A stretch of DNA of 64,000 bases from Micromonospora carbonacea (GTDB taxonomy: Bacteria > Actinomycetota > Actinomycetes > Mycobacteriales > Micromonosporaceae), in contig NZ_JACHMZ010000001.1 in NCBI RefSeq assembly GCF_014205165.1, positions 4,508,501-4,572,500 on the forward strand, written 5' to 3'. The notes beneath the pieces are model-generated. The model did not search any database. It saw only the letters and a list, made by a program, of their open reading frames with translations, and was not told the origin of the DNA. How positions within the stretch are numbered: position 1 is the stretch's first letter; each line of letters opens with the position of its first letter. This document shows positions 7,632 through 16,653 of this stretch, in pieces. Position numbers and translations under genes: made by a program.

Positions 7632-9041
7632 ATGCCGCTGCTGAGCTGGCTGTCCGAGTCGGCCGACGACCGTCCGGGCGCGGTCCGGGTCGACGACCGG
7701 GCCGTGTCCTGGGTGGAGCTGCGCCGGCTCGCCACGGCGGTCGCCGACGACCTGGGCGGGGTGGACCGGGTGGCCGTCGAGGCGACGCCCACCCTGGAGA
7801 CGGTGGTCGGGGTGGTCGGCGCGCTGCTGGCCGGCGCGGCGGTCGTGCCGGTGCCGCCGGACGCCGGGCCGCTGGAGCGGGACCACATCCTGCGCGACTC
7901 CGGCGCGACGGCGCTGCTCGCCCCGGCCGGCGGCGACCGGCCGGCCGGCGACGGGGGCCCGCCGGTGATCCCCGTCGACCTGGCGCGGCGGTCGGACACC
8001 GTCCACCCCGAGCCGGACCCGGCCGCCACCGCGCTGATCCTCTACACCAGCGGCACGACCGGTGCGCCGAAGGGCGCGGTGATCGGCCGGCGGGCGGTCG
8101 CCGCCTGCCTGGACGGGCTCGCCGACGCCTGGGCGTGGACGCCCGAGGACCTGCTGGTGCACGGGCTGCCGCTGTTCCACGTGCACGGCCTCGTGCTGGG
8201 GGTGCTGGGGCCGCTGCGGCTGGGCAGCCGGCTGCACCACGTGGGCCGGCCGCGCCCCGAGCGGTACGCGGCGGCCGGCGGCACGGTCTACTTCGGCGTA
8301 CCCACGGTGTGGTCCCGGATCGCGGCGGACCCGGACTCGGCGCGGGCGCTGCGCCCGGCGCGGCTGCTCGTCTCGGGCAGCGCGGCCCTGCCGGCGGCGG
8401 TCTTCGCGGACCTGGCCGCGCTCACCGGCCACGAGACCGTCGAGCGGTACGGGATGACCGAGACCCTGATCACGGTGAGCGCGCGGGCGGACGGGCCGCG
8501 CCGGCCGGGGACGGTCGGCGTGCCGCTGCCCGGGGTGCGGACCCGGCTGGCCGACGAGCACGGCGCGGCGCTGCCCGCCGACGGCGAGGCGATGGGCGAG
8601 CTCCAGGTCGCCGGCCCGACCCTCTTCGACGGCTACCTCGGCCGGCCGGACGCCGACGCGGCGACCCGCACCCCGGACGGCTGGTTCCGCACCGGCGACG
8701 TCGCCACGATCGGCCCCGACGGGTGGCACCGGATCGTCGGCCGCGCCGCCACGGATCTGATCAAGAGCGGCGGGTACCGGATCGGGGCCGGCGAGGTGGA
8801 GGACGCCCTGCTGGCCCACCCGGGCGTCCGGGAGGCCGCCGTGGTCGGCACCCCGCACCCGGACCTCGGCCAGCAGGTCACCGCGTACGTGGTGGGCGAC
8901 GGGGTGGACGGCCCGGAGCTGATCGACTTCGTGGCCCGCCAGTTGTCGGCGCACAAGCGGCCCCGCGAGGTGCGGCTGGTCGACGCGCTGCCCCGCAACG
9001 CCCTGGGCAAGGTGCAGAAGACCAGGCTGGCGGCGGACTGA
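7632..9041 (+). CDS. matB: malonyl/methylmalonyl-CoA synthetase (MatB-type)
   Basis: A 469-residue member of the acyl-adenylate-forming family, closely resembling Streptomyces MatB, which converts malonate or methylmalonate plus CoA and ATP into the extender CoA thioester. The P-loop is YTSGTTGAPKG (residues 138-148). PLFHVHGLVLG is at 180-190, RYGMTETL at 272-279, RTGD at 353-356, the hinge ATDLIKSGGYRIGAGE at 373-388, and the catalytic Lys460 in RNALGK. All key residues are intact. GGAGAGG lies about 9 bases before ATG 7632. The gene plausibly feeds the malonyl- and methylmalonyl-specific AT domains of the PKS. It is divergent from the HAD gene and convergent with the PPTase gene. Confidence 0.88.
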   Translation: MPLLSWLSESADDRPGAVRVDDRAVSWVELRRLATAVADDLGGVDRVAVEATPTLETVVGVVGALLAGAAVVPVPPDAGPLERDHILRDSGATALLAPAGGDRPAGDGGPPVIPVDLARRSDTVHPEPDPAATALILYTSGTTGAPKGAVIGRRAVAACLDGLADAWAWTPEDLLVHGLPLFHVHGLVLGVLGPLRLGSRLHHVGRPRPERYAAAGGTVYFGVPTVWSRIAADPDSARALRPARLLVSGSAALPAAVFADLAALTGHETVERYGMTETLITVSARADGPRRPGTVGVPLPGVRTRLADEHGAALPADGEAMGELQVAGPTLFDGYLGRPDADAATRTPDGWFRTGDVATIGPDGWHRIVGRAATDLIKSGGYRIGAGEVEDALLAHPGVREAAVVGTPHPDLGQQVTAYVVGDGVDGPELIDFVARQLSAHKRPREVRLVDALPRNALGKVQKTRLAAD

Positions 9042-9047
9042 GCGGGA

Positions 9048-9065
9048 GGCGGCGCCGACGCCGCC
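9048..9065. terminator. short hairpin between convergent matB and PPTase genes
   Basis: GGCGGCG (9048-9054), loop CCGA, CGCCGCC (9059-9065). It is a 7-bp perfect stem in the 36-base gap between two convergent stop codons. Its position supports a bidirectional terminator, but the stem is short. Confidence 0.5.
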
Positions 9066-9077
9066 CGACGGCGGGGC

Positions 9078-9740
9078 TCAGCCGGCGGCCGCGGGGATGC
9101 CGATGGCGGTGAGCACCAGGCCCCGCTCGACCAGGAACCGGCCATGGAAGGCGGTCGCCGGGACGCCGCCGAGGACCGGGCCGGGCACCAGCAGGCGCGC
9201 GACGAACGTCCCGCCGGCGTCGACGGCGATGTCCGCCTCGGCGAAGTCCAGCCACCGGCCGGTCAGCGGGAACCACGCCTTGTAGACCGACTCCTTGGCG
9301 CTGAACAGCAGGCGGTCCCAGCAGACCGTGGGGTGGGCGGCGGCCAGCGCGGCGGTGCGGGCCCGCTCGGCCGGCAGCGCGATCGCGTCGAGCACCCCCT
9401 CGGGCAGCGGCGCGTGCGGCTCGGCGTCGACACCGAGGGTGGCCAGCGCCGTGGCCCGGCCGACGACGGCCGCCCGGTAGCCCTCGCAGTGCGTCATGCT
9501 GCCGACCACCCCGGCGGGCCAGACGGGGGCGCCGCGCGCGCCGGAGACGATCGGCGTCTCGGCGATGCCCAGCTCGCCCAGCGCGCGGCGGGCGCAGTGC
9601 CGCACGGTGGTGAACTCCCGGCGGCGCTTGTCGACGGCGTTGGCGACGAGCCGCTCCTCCTCGGGGAACAGGGTCAGGCCGGCGGGGTCGGTGAAGGCCT
9701 CGGCCACCACCGCGGCCGCAGGCAGGATCTGCTCGATCAC
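9078..9740 (-). CDS. 4'-phosphopantetheinyl transferase (Sfp/EntD type)
   Basis: A 220-residue enzyme that transfers phosphopantetheine from CoA to the conserved serine of carrier domains, here presumably the PKS ACPs. Visible signatures are RREFTTVRHCARRAL (residues 40-54), VVGSMTHCEGY (78-88), GVDAEPH (103-109; Asp105 and Glu107 bind Mg2+) and WDRLLFSAKESVYKAWFP (141-158; Glu150 and Lys154). I chose GTG 9740 (VIEQILP) because related proteins begin with this sequence. The open frame continues to 9845, but that part is not family-like and no clear ribosome site supports either start. The gene reads away from a 160-base region shared with the cold-shock gene, which contains a CCCCTATCGG motif 60 bases upstream. 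Confidence 0.87.
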   Translation of the reverse strand: MIEQILPAAAVVAEAFTDPAGLTLFPEEERLVANAVDKRRREFTTVRHCARRALGELGIAETPIVSGARGAPVWPAGVVGSMTHCEGYRAAVVGRATALATLGVDAEPHAPLPEGVLDAIALPAERARTAALAAAHPTVCWDRLLFSAKESVYKAWFPLTGRWLDFAEADIAVDAGGTFVARLLVPGPVLGGVPATAFHGRFLVERGLVLTAIGIPAAAG

Positions 9741-9799
9741 AGCCGCCGATGCTAGGCCGCTGCGGCGGCCCGCGCCGTCCCTCGATCGGGCGCGACTCG

Positions 9800-9811
9800 C
9801 CGATAGGGGTG
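9800..9811. promoter_or_regulatory. CCCCTATCGG motif upstream of PPTase gene
   Basis: CCGATAGGGGTG on the plus strand, i.e. CACCCCTATCGG on the strand of the PPTase gene, about 60 bases before its start. It matches the motif ahead of the ABC exporter at 22.92 kb (CCCCCTATCGG). Regulator binding is inferred. Confidence 0.4.
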
Positions 9812-9909
9812 GGTACGGGTGGAGGGCGGCGGGGGCGGATGTCACCCTGAGGGGTGCCCCGGCCCGGTTGGCCGGGGGTGTGTAGTGGTCTTTGGTCTGA
9901 GGAATGCGG

Positions 9910-10368
9910 GTGGCGATGCTGACTGGCAGGGTGGTCCGGTTCGACGAGGTGCGGGGTTACGGCTTCATCGCTCCGGACGGCGGCGGGGACGACGTGTTCG
10001 TGCACGCCAACACGGTCGACGGCGACAAGTGGGCGCTGGGGCCCGGCGTCCCGGTGGAATACGAGGCGGTGGAGAACGAGCGCGGCCCGAAGGCGCTGAC
10101 GGTGCGCGTGCTCGGGCCCGCCGTGGCCGGCGAGCGCGCCGCGCCGCTGCGGACGGTCGCGCCGTCGACGGGGCGCGGCCACGAGTCGGGCGAGGGCGGG
10201 ATCGAGGACGAGGAGGGGCTCTGCGACGTGCTCTCCGAGCGGTCCTTCGTCACCGAGACCACCGAGGCGCTGCTGGTCTCCGTGCCGGACCTGACCGGGG
10301 CGCAGATCGTGGCGGTGCGCGCCCGGATGCTGGCGCTGGCGCGGCGGCACGGCTGGGTCGAGGGCTGA
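9910..10368 (+). CDS. cold-shock-domain protein with C-terminal extension
   Basis: A protein of about 152 residues. The N-terminal 70 residues form a cold-shock (OB) domain with RNP1-like YGFIAPDGGGDDVFVH, a nucleic-acid-binding surface. Residues after about 70 form an acidic extension without known motifs. This arrangement is common in actinomycete proteins that begin TGKVVRFDEFRGYGF. Start choice is uncertain: ATG 9904 is directly adjacent to GAGGA (no spacing), GTG 9910 has GAGGA six bases upstream, and ATG 9916 is also possible. I chose 9910 for the spacing. It is probably an RNA chaperone or transcription antitermination factor in the cytoplasm. A link to polyketide synthesis is only positional. 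Confidence 0.78.
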   Translation: MAMLTGRVVRFDEVRGYGFIAPDGGGDDVFVHANTVDGDKWALGPGVPVEYEAVENERGPKALTVRVLGPAVAGERAAPLRTVAPSTGRGHESGEGGIEDEEGLCDVLSERSFVTETTEALLVSVPDLTGAQIVAVRARMLALARRHGWVEG

Positions 10369-10400
10369 CGCCGCCGCCCGTGCCGTAGGGGCGTCGCGGG

Positions 10401-11804
10401 TCAGCCGGCCGCGATCAGCAGCGACTTCCTGATCCGGCCCTGCGCGCTGCGCGGCAGCTCGTCGACGAAGTGCACCCGACGGGGCCGCTGCCCGGCCGAC
10501 AGGTGGCGGCCCACGTGGTCGATGAGCGCCTGGGCGGTGAGCCCCTCGGCGGCGACCACGTACGCGGTGACCTGCTCGCCCTGCGCCGCGTGCGGGGTGC
10601 CGACCACGGCGGCGTCCCGGACCCCGGGATAGCTGAGGAGCACCTCCTCGACCTGCCCGGCGTGGACCCGCCGGGCGCGCCCGTGCACCACGTCCGTCCG
10701 TCGCCGCCCGAGGATCCGGTGCGAGCCGTCGGCCGCGACGGTGGCGAGGTCGCCGGTGGCGTGCCAGCCGGCCGGGTCGGCGCACCGCCCGCGCCCGTCC
10801 ACGTAGCCGCTGGACAGCGTCGGGCCCCGGATGCTCAGCTCGCCGACGGACTCGCCGTCGGCCGGCACCGGCCGGTCGTCGCGGTCGAGGACGCGGGTCT
10901 GCACGCCGGGCAGGGGCGTCCCGGCGACGTCGGCGGGGCAGGGCGCGTCGGCCCGCCCGGTCACCGCGATCAGGGTCTCGGTGGTGCCGTACCCCTGGAT
11001 GAGGGAGTGCGAGGTGAGCAGGCGGAGCCGTTCGGTCACGGCGGGGGCCAGCGGGGCGTCGGCGGAGACCAGGATCCGCGCCCCGGACAGCGACCGGGCC
11101 CAGGGGCGGTCCCGCGAGATGCGCGCCCACTGGCAGGGGACGGCCAGGTACATGGTGCCGACCGGGCCGGCGGCGGCGTCCCGGTCGAGGTGGACGAAGC
11201 GGCTGCCCACGCGCAGCGCGCCGAGCAGGCCCACCACCAGTCCGTACGCCCGGAACAGCGGGGCGCCCTGGACGAGGACGTCCTCGCCGCTCCACCGCCA
11301 CGCGTCGGCCAGCAGGTCCAGGTCCGCCGCGATGGCCCGGCGGGAGACCCGGACGCCCCGCGGTGGCCCGCTCGCGCCGCCGGTGTAGAGGATCACCGCG
11401 TCGGCGTCGGGGGGCGGCTCCGGCTGGGGGGCCGAGGAGCGTCCGCTCAGGTCGACGGGGACGGTGGCCAGCCCGGCGCCGACGGCCCGGGTGGGGGCGT
11501 CGGACGGGTCGCCGCCAAGGAGCACGGTCGCGCCGGACTCCCGCAGGATGCGGCCGCGCTCCCGACCGTCGGCCCGGGGCGGCAGGGGCACCAGCGGCAC
11601 GCCGGCCTGGACCGCGCCGACCATGGCGACGACCGTCTCCAGGCTGGGGGTGGCGTCGACCGCGACGGCGGCGGCGCCCCGGATCCGGTCGGCGACCGCG
11701 TCGACACAGCCGAGCAGGGCTTCGCTGGAGAGCGTCCGCCCGGCCACCCGGACGGCGTCGGGGCGGTCCGCGCCGGAGGCGCGTAACGCCGGCAGCAGTG
11801 TCAT
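10401..11804 (-). CDS. degenerate MatB-like adenylate-forming protein
   Basis: A 467-residue paralogue of the intact MatB at 7.6 kb, alignable end to end, but with several catalytic motifs altered. The P-loop reads YTGGASGPPRG (residues 140-150), so the expected Lys is Arg149 and the TSGTT core is lost. PLFHVHG became PLFRAYG (182-188). The hinge ATDLIKSGGY became RTDVVHGRARRV (369-380). The C-terminal catalytic Lys is Arg457 (AQGRIRK). YGTTETL (272-278) and ATGD (349-352) persist. The reading frame is intact with no stop, so it is not a simple pseudogene. It may have weak or altered chemistry, a binding or regulatory role, or be decaying. It converges with the cold-shock gene and faces the 1.5-kb control region. 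Confidence 0.8.
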   Translation of the reverse strand: MTLLPALRASGADRPDAVRVAGRTLSSEALLGCVDAVADRIRGAAAVAVDATPSLETVVAMVGAVQAGVPLVPLPPRADGRERGRILRESGATVLLGGDPSDAPTRAVGAGLATVPVDLSGRSSAPQPEPPPDADAVILYTGGASGPPRGVRVSRRAIAADLDLLADAWRWSGEDVLVQGAPLFRAYGLVVGLLGALRVGSRFVHLDRDAAAGPVGTMYLAVPCQWARISRDRPWARSLSGARILVSADAPLAPAVTERLRLLTSHSLIQGYGTTETLIAVTGRADAPCPADVAGTPLPGVQTRVLDRDDRPVPADGESVGELSIRGPTLSSGYVDGRGRCADPAGWHATGDLATVAADGSHRILGRRRTDVVHGRARRVHAGQVEEVLLSYPGVRDAAVVGTPHAAQGEQVTAYVVAAEGLTAQALIDHVGRHLSAGQRPRRVHFVDELPRSAQGRIRKSLLIAAG

Positions 11805-13315
11805 CCGCCCTAACCTCTGTCGAGGGCGCCGACGAGGCTCGGCGGTGGCAGGGACATCGCGGCCACAGAACCCTTCGCGTCATGGGTGCGGGTAGCCCCA
11901 TATCCGGCCATCCCCGCGTGCTGCGGGTGCCCCGAAATTAGGCTGCGCCTATCGCCCGGCACAACCCCTAGCCGTGGCGCGCGACGCCCACCGCGACCCG
12001 GGTTCCGCCGCACCGGCGGGCAGGCGGGCCAGGCAGGACCCGCGCCGGGGCGGGGCCGGACGCCTCGGGCGGGGCGCGGCTATTCCGCGAGCCGGCGGGC
12101 GGTCGCCGGGCCGCCGGGGCCCGGGCGGAATTGGAATTGCGGCACGGACCGTGCGGATTGGGCGACCCCGCCGAAACAGCATCCCTATACATCGATGCCG
12201 ACCACGCTTTTTGATTCGGGCCCGATTCACTTCAGCCACTGCCGGGCCCACGCTCCGCCGCCGGCCGGTCGCGTGGAGCCCACCTTTAACGGCAAAGACC
12301 TCCTTTGTTTTTGAAGCGTCCCGAATCGGGCAAGAACGCGTCGATGCCATCGAAGGGGACGCGGCCTTCCCAGGACCCCGCCGAACCGCCGACCGGCTCC
12401 ACCCTGGACGGACGCCCCGCCCCGGCCCGAAATGCCGGGGCCATCGATCCCCGCCGCTCGCGCGCGGCCGGCCGGCGAGCCGGCCACCGTCCGCCGGCAC
12501 CACCGGGCCCTCACGCAGCGAGATCCTCCCGCCCTGCGGGACGCCGCCGGACAGCCGGCTCCGGGCCGCCGGGCGCGGCGGCCCGCCCGCCGCCGACGTC
12601 CCCACCCCGGGGCACCCGCCAGGGCGTGAACTGCCCGTTCCGCCCCGGAACCGCAGCGTCACGAAGCCGGCCGTCGAGAGGGGCGGGGCGGCCGGACGCC
12701 GACGCCGGACGCCCGCCCGGCCAGCACGCAGCGCCACCACCACCGGGACCGGACGCGGGGCGACGCCCGCCACAGGGCGGGAACCGCCGATTCCCCGCGT
12801 AGCGTCGCGGGGAGCGCTCCCTCCCGGTCAACGGGGGTGGCACAACGCTTTCCACCCAATTGTCGGCAAGCCCCGAAAACGGCATCAACCGACCAGAGAA
12901 AGGCTCACGTATCACTTTGTGAATTCACCCGGCGACCGTCCGCTGTCAGTTCCACCGACGTGGCCTGCGGCGGCGGAAGGCACCAAACCGATGTTTGCCT
13001 ATCCTTTACAACCTTCGGCTTGCCGCCCAATTGCCGGACTGCCATACTCCCACCATGCACGGCGGTCGATAGCGGGGGGATGCGTCCGGACGGGCCCTAG
13101 AATTGTCGAAGGTGCTGGTAGTGCCCTGGTCCGGGAGCATCAGCCAGTCAAGCTAATCGATGGCCCGCCGCGAACGCGTGACGGCCGTCTATATTCGCCA
13201 ATACGGGAATGGGTCGAAAATTGCCGGTCTCCGATTTCGTCAGGCTCGATGGCAGACCAGGGAAGGTGGCGGGCCCCGTGACGACTGGCCTCGCGCGCCC
13301 TCCGAGGCCACGCCC
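11805..13315. other. 1.5-kb non-coding region between divergent genes
   Basis: No convincing coding sequence: open frames here have no family-like sequence and no good ribosome site. GC content drops around 12170-12330 and 12840-13260, as in promoter DNA. Visible structure includes CGCCTATCGCC (11946-11956) and AACCCCTAGCCG (11963-11974), both like the cluster motif. There is a dyad GCACGGACCGTGC (12142-12154), a palindrome TCGGGCCCGA (12216-12225) and CCCGAATCGGG (12320-12330). Four copies of AATTGYCGR occur at 12858, 13029, 13101 and 13219. It presumably holds the promoters of the degenerate MatB gene (minus) and the first LAL regulator (plus). No tRNA or other RNA gene is recognisable. Confidence 0.6.
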
Positions 13316-16156
13316 ATGGAGTTGAGCGAACGGTCCCACCAGCTCGACCTCCTGGCCCGCCGGCTCGGCGACCTGCGCCGACCCGCCGGTCAGGCCGTCG
13401 ACGCCCGGCCGGTGATCGCGCTGACCGGCCCCGTCGGCGCCGGCAAGACCACCCTCCTCCAGGCCCTCGCCCGGCGGGCCACCGACGCCGGCGTCCGCTT
13501 CCTGGGGGCGAGCGCCTCGCGGGCCGAGCGCGCGGTCCCGCTGGAGGTCGTCCGCCAACTCGTCCGGGCCACGCCGCCGGACGACGCCCGCGCCCGCCTC
13601 GAACGGCTGCTCGACCAGGGCGTCCTCACCTGGTCCGACCTCGACGACGGCCAGGAGGGGCCGGCCCGGACCATCGCGGCGATCGGCGGCGCCCTGCTGG
13701 AGCTGGCCGCCCGGGGCCCCCTGGTGATCGGGATCGACGACGTCCACCACGCCGACGTGCCGTCGCTGCGCTGCCTGGACTACGTGGCCCGACGCATCCC
13801 CGGCCTGCCCGTGCTGATCGTGCTGACCGAGGCCCCCCGGACCCGCCCCTGGCACCCCGAGGTCTATGCCGAGCTGCTGCAACCGGCCCGGCTGCACCGG
13901 ATCCGGGTCCCCCTGCTCACCCTGGACGGCACGCACCGGGCCCTGGCCGACCGGCTCGGCGCGCCGACGGCGCGGAGCATCGCCGAGGAGACGCACCGGA
14001 TCAGCGGCGGCAACCCCCTGCTGGTGCAGGCGCTCGCCGACGACCACCTGGCCGCCGTGCCGCGCGGCGCCGCCCGGCCCGAGTCGGGCGAGGCGTTCCG
14101 GGAGGCCGTGCTGAGCTGCCTCTACCGCTGCGAGCACCTGGTGCTCAAGGCAGCCCGGGCGCTCGCGGTGACCGACGAGCCGCTGCACGGCGCGCTGCTC
14201 CCGCAGCTCGTCGACGTGCGCGCGGAGTCCGCCCTGCTCGCGATCGACGAGGCCACCAGCGCCGGCCTGATCACCGAGGGCGGGCTGCGGCACCCCGCCG
14301 TCGGCCGGGCCGTGCTCGACGGCACGACCGCCGAGGAACGCGCCCGGCTGCACCGGCTGGCCGCCTGCCTCCTGCACGAGGACGGCGAGTCGCCGGTCCT
14401 GGTCGCCCGGCACCTGCTGCGTACCGACTCGCTGGCCGAGCCCTGGATGGCCCGGACCCTGCTCGACGCCGGCGAGCAGGCCCTGCTCGACGGCGAGGTG
14501 GACGCGGCCCTGCGGTTCCTGCGCCGCGCCCACCGGGACGGCACCGACGAGTGCCTGCGGGCGCGCGCCCGCTCCGCCCTCGCCCGCGCCGAATGGCGGC
14601 TCGACCCGCAGGGCGCGATGCCCCACCTACAGGGGGTGGCCAGCGCCGTCCGGGCCGGGCACCTGGGCAGCACGCAGGCCGCCGGGCCGATCCAGTACCT
14701 GCTCTGGCACGGCCAGATCGACAAGGCCGTCGAGCTGGTCCGGCACCTGGGCGACCGCGCCGACAGCAGCGACCCGCGCTCCGCGGCCGAGCTGCTGGTC
14801 ACCAAGGGCTGGATGGCCACCCTCTACCCCGGGGTGACGATCGACCACCAGGCCCCCGTCCCGGCCCGGCGCGACCCGCTGACCATCGCGAAGGTGAAGC
14901 AGCGGCTCCAGGGCGTGACCATGCTGGCCTCCGTGCTGGAGCGGGGCGACGGCGGCGCCGTCGAGGAGGCCGAGCGGGTGCTGTCCACCATCGGGCTGGA
15001 CGACGAGCGGGACATGTGGACCGCCATCTGCGCCCTGATCACCATGATCTACGCCGACCGGCTGGACCTCGCCGGCGAATGGTGCGGCCGGCTGGGCCGC
15101 AGCGCCACCGTCAGCCGGCATCCCACCCCGGCGGCGATGCTGGCCGCCCTCGACGCGGCGATCGCCGGCCGGCGCGGCGACCTGACCCGGGCGCAGGAAC
15201 TGGCCGACACCGCGCTGAACCAGCTCTCCCCGAAGGGCTGGGGCGTGGTGATCGGGATACCGCTCGCCATCCGGCTGCGGGCCCTGACGTTCCTGGGTGA
15301 GCTCGACGCGGCGGCGGCCTGCCTCCAGGTGCCCGTGCCCCAGGTGCTCTTCGAGACCCCGTTCGGGCTGCACTACCTGCACGCCCGGGGGCTGCACGCG
15401 CTGGCCACGGGCAGCCCGGAGAGCGCCCTGGCCGACTTCCAGCTCTGCGGGCAGCTCATGGCGGCCTGGCGGCTGGACCTTCCGGCGCTCATCCCGTGGC
15501 GCACCGAGTCGGCCCGGGCCCTGCTGCAACTCGGCCGCCGGCCGCAGGCCGAGAAGCTGGTCCGGGAGGAGCTGGGGCGGTTGCGGCCCGGTCACGTGCG
15601 CTACCGGGCCGCGGCGCTACGGGTGCTCGCGGCGGCGGAGGACGGCCGGGACCCGATCCCGCACCTGCGCGGCTCCGTGCGGCTGCTGCGCCAGTGCGGC
15701 GACCGGATGGAACTCGCACACAGCCTCACCGACCTGGGCCACGCCTACCAGCAGGCGGGCGACCTGCGGCAGGCCCGCAAGGCGACCCGGGCCGCCCGGA
15801 CGCTGGCCCAGGAGTGCGGCCTCCCGCTGCTGCGGCCGGCCGCCGCCCCGGGCCGCGGCGGACCGGCCGGGGCAGATCCCGACGTCGCGGTGCTGGTGGA
15901 GGGGCTCAGCGACACCGAGTCGCGGGTGGCCACCCTGGCCGCGCAGGGCCACACCAACCGGGAGATCGCCGAGAAGCTCTTCCTGACGGTCAGCGCGATC
16001 GAGCAGCGGCTGACCCGCATCTACCGCAAGCTCGACGTCGACTCGCGCCGGCAGTTGGCCGTGCGGTTGCGGCTCGACCGGCCCGGCGCGATGCCGGCGG
16101 AACGCCTGGGCGCGCCCCGCAAGCCCCCCGGCCGCGACGGCGACGCCCGGCGCTGA
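13316..16156 (+). CDS. LAL-family (large LuxR) transcriptional regulator 1
   Basis: A 946-residue regulator of the LAL type (large ATP-binding LuxR). Walker A is GPVGAGKT (residues 38-45) and Walker B is VIGIDDVHHAD (near 142). There is a long central region of helical repeats with TPR-like character. The C-terminal LuxR helix-turn-helix (about 864-920) contains LAAQGHTNREIAEKLFLTVSAIEQRLTRIYRKLDV. Such proteins are usually pathway-specific activators of macrolide and polyene clusters. The frame is open from 13160, but I chose ATG 13316: GAGG lies 8 bases upstream and Walker A then falls at the normal distance from the N-terminus. A second LAL gene of nearly equal size follows in the same direction. 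Confidence 0.88.
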   Translation: MELSERSHQLDLLARRLGDLRRPAGQAVDARPVIALTGPVGAGKTTLLQALARRATDAGVRFLGASASRAERAVPLEVVRQLVRATPPDDARARLERLLDQGVLTWSDLDDGQEGPARTIAAIGGALLELAARGPLVIGIDDVHHADVPSLRCLDYVARRIPGLPVLIVLTEAPRTRPWHPEVYAELLQPARLHRIRVPLLTLDGTHRALADRLGAPTARSIAEETHRISGGNPLLVQALADDHLAAVPRGAARPESGEAFREAVLSCLYRCEHLVLKAARALAVTDEPLHGALLPQLVDVRAESALLAIDEATSAGLITEGGLRHPAVGRAVLDGTTAEERARLHRLAACLLHEDGESPVLVARHLLRTDSLAEPWMARTLLDAGEQALLDGEVDAALRFLRRAHRDGTDECLRARARSALARAEWRLDPQGAMPHLQGVASAVRAGHLGSTQAAGPIQYLLWHGQIDKAVELVRHLGDRADSSDPRSAAELLVTKGWMATLYPGVTIDHQAPVPARRDPLTIAKVKQRLQGVTMLASVLERGDGGAVEEAERVLSTIGLDDERDMWTAICALITMIYADRLDLAGEWCGRLGRSATVSRHPTPAAMLAALDAAIAGRRGDLTRAQELADTALNQLSPKGWGVVIGIPLAIRLRALTFLGELDAAAACLQVPVPQVLFETPFGLHYLHARGLHALATGSPESALADFQLCGQLMAAWRLDLPALIPWRTESARALLQLGRRPQAEKLVREELGRLRPGHVRYRAAALRVLAAAEDGRDPIPHLRGSVRLLRQCGDRMELAHSLTDLGHAYQQAGDLRQARKATRAARTLAQECGLPLLRPAAAPGRGGPAGADPDVAVLVEGLSDTESRVATLAAQGHTNREIAEKLFLTVSAIEQRLTRIYRKLDVDSRRQLAVRLRLDRPGAMPAERLGAPRKPPGRDGDARR

Positions 16157-16331
16157 CCCGCGCCGCACCGCCCGCCCGGCGCACCCGAACGCCCACGTCC
16201 GGCCGCCGGACGGCCCCCTGCCCTGCCCGGGCGGAGGTGCGCCGCGACCCGACCATGTGACACCATCACCCCGCCCCGCCGCCACCTGCTGTACGTCCCG
16301 TCGACACGCGCCGCCACCCGGCCGTTCCCGA

Positions 16332-16367
16332 CCCCCCTTACGGCGTCGCTGGCAACCCCTAACGGCC
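16332..16367. promoter_or_regulatory. direct repeat of CCCCTAACGGC-type motif upstream of LAL 2
   Basis: CCCCCCTTACGGC (16332-16344) and AACCCCTAACGGCC (16354-16367) form a direct repeat with a 22-base period, two helical turns. They lie in the 500-base non-coding gap (16157-16653) between the two LAL genes, about 290 bases before the second start. No coding sequence is seen in that gap. A LAL dimer site, possibly autoregulatory, is an inference. Confidence 0.45.
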
Positions 16368-16653
16368 ACCCGGGACCGCAGGTTTACGCGCGAAACGATG
16401 GGGTCTCGCTCCCGTTGTCGCACAACCGGCCCGGTGCCAGACTCGCCTGGACATCCGGATCGCTCGCTGGGGAGCGCGGTCCGGCCAGGGACAGTTCAAG
16501 ATCCACCCGGCATGGCGGCCCGGTGCGCTCCACCCCTACCCGGGCAACGGGTGGGTGTGGTGGAGGGGCGGCTGTCCGGCTTGGGGGGGGCGGTGTCCGA
16601 TCAGCGCCGGTGGTCCCGGCCCGGCACCGCGGACGAGAAGGGCTGGCTTACGA

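Noticed and set aside
12837..13100. An 87-codon plus-strand frame in the control region
   Set aside because: No ribosome site, no family-like sequence, and it overlaps AT-rich putative promoter DNA with repeated motifs.
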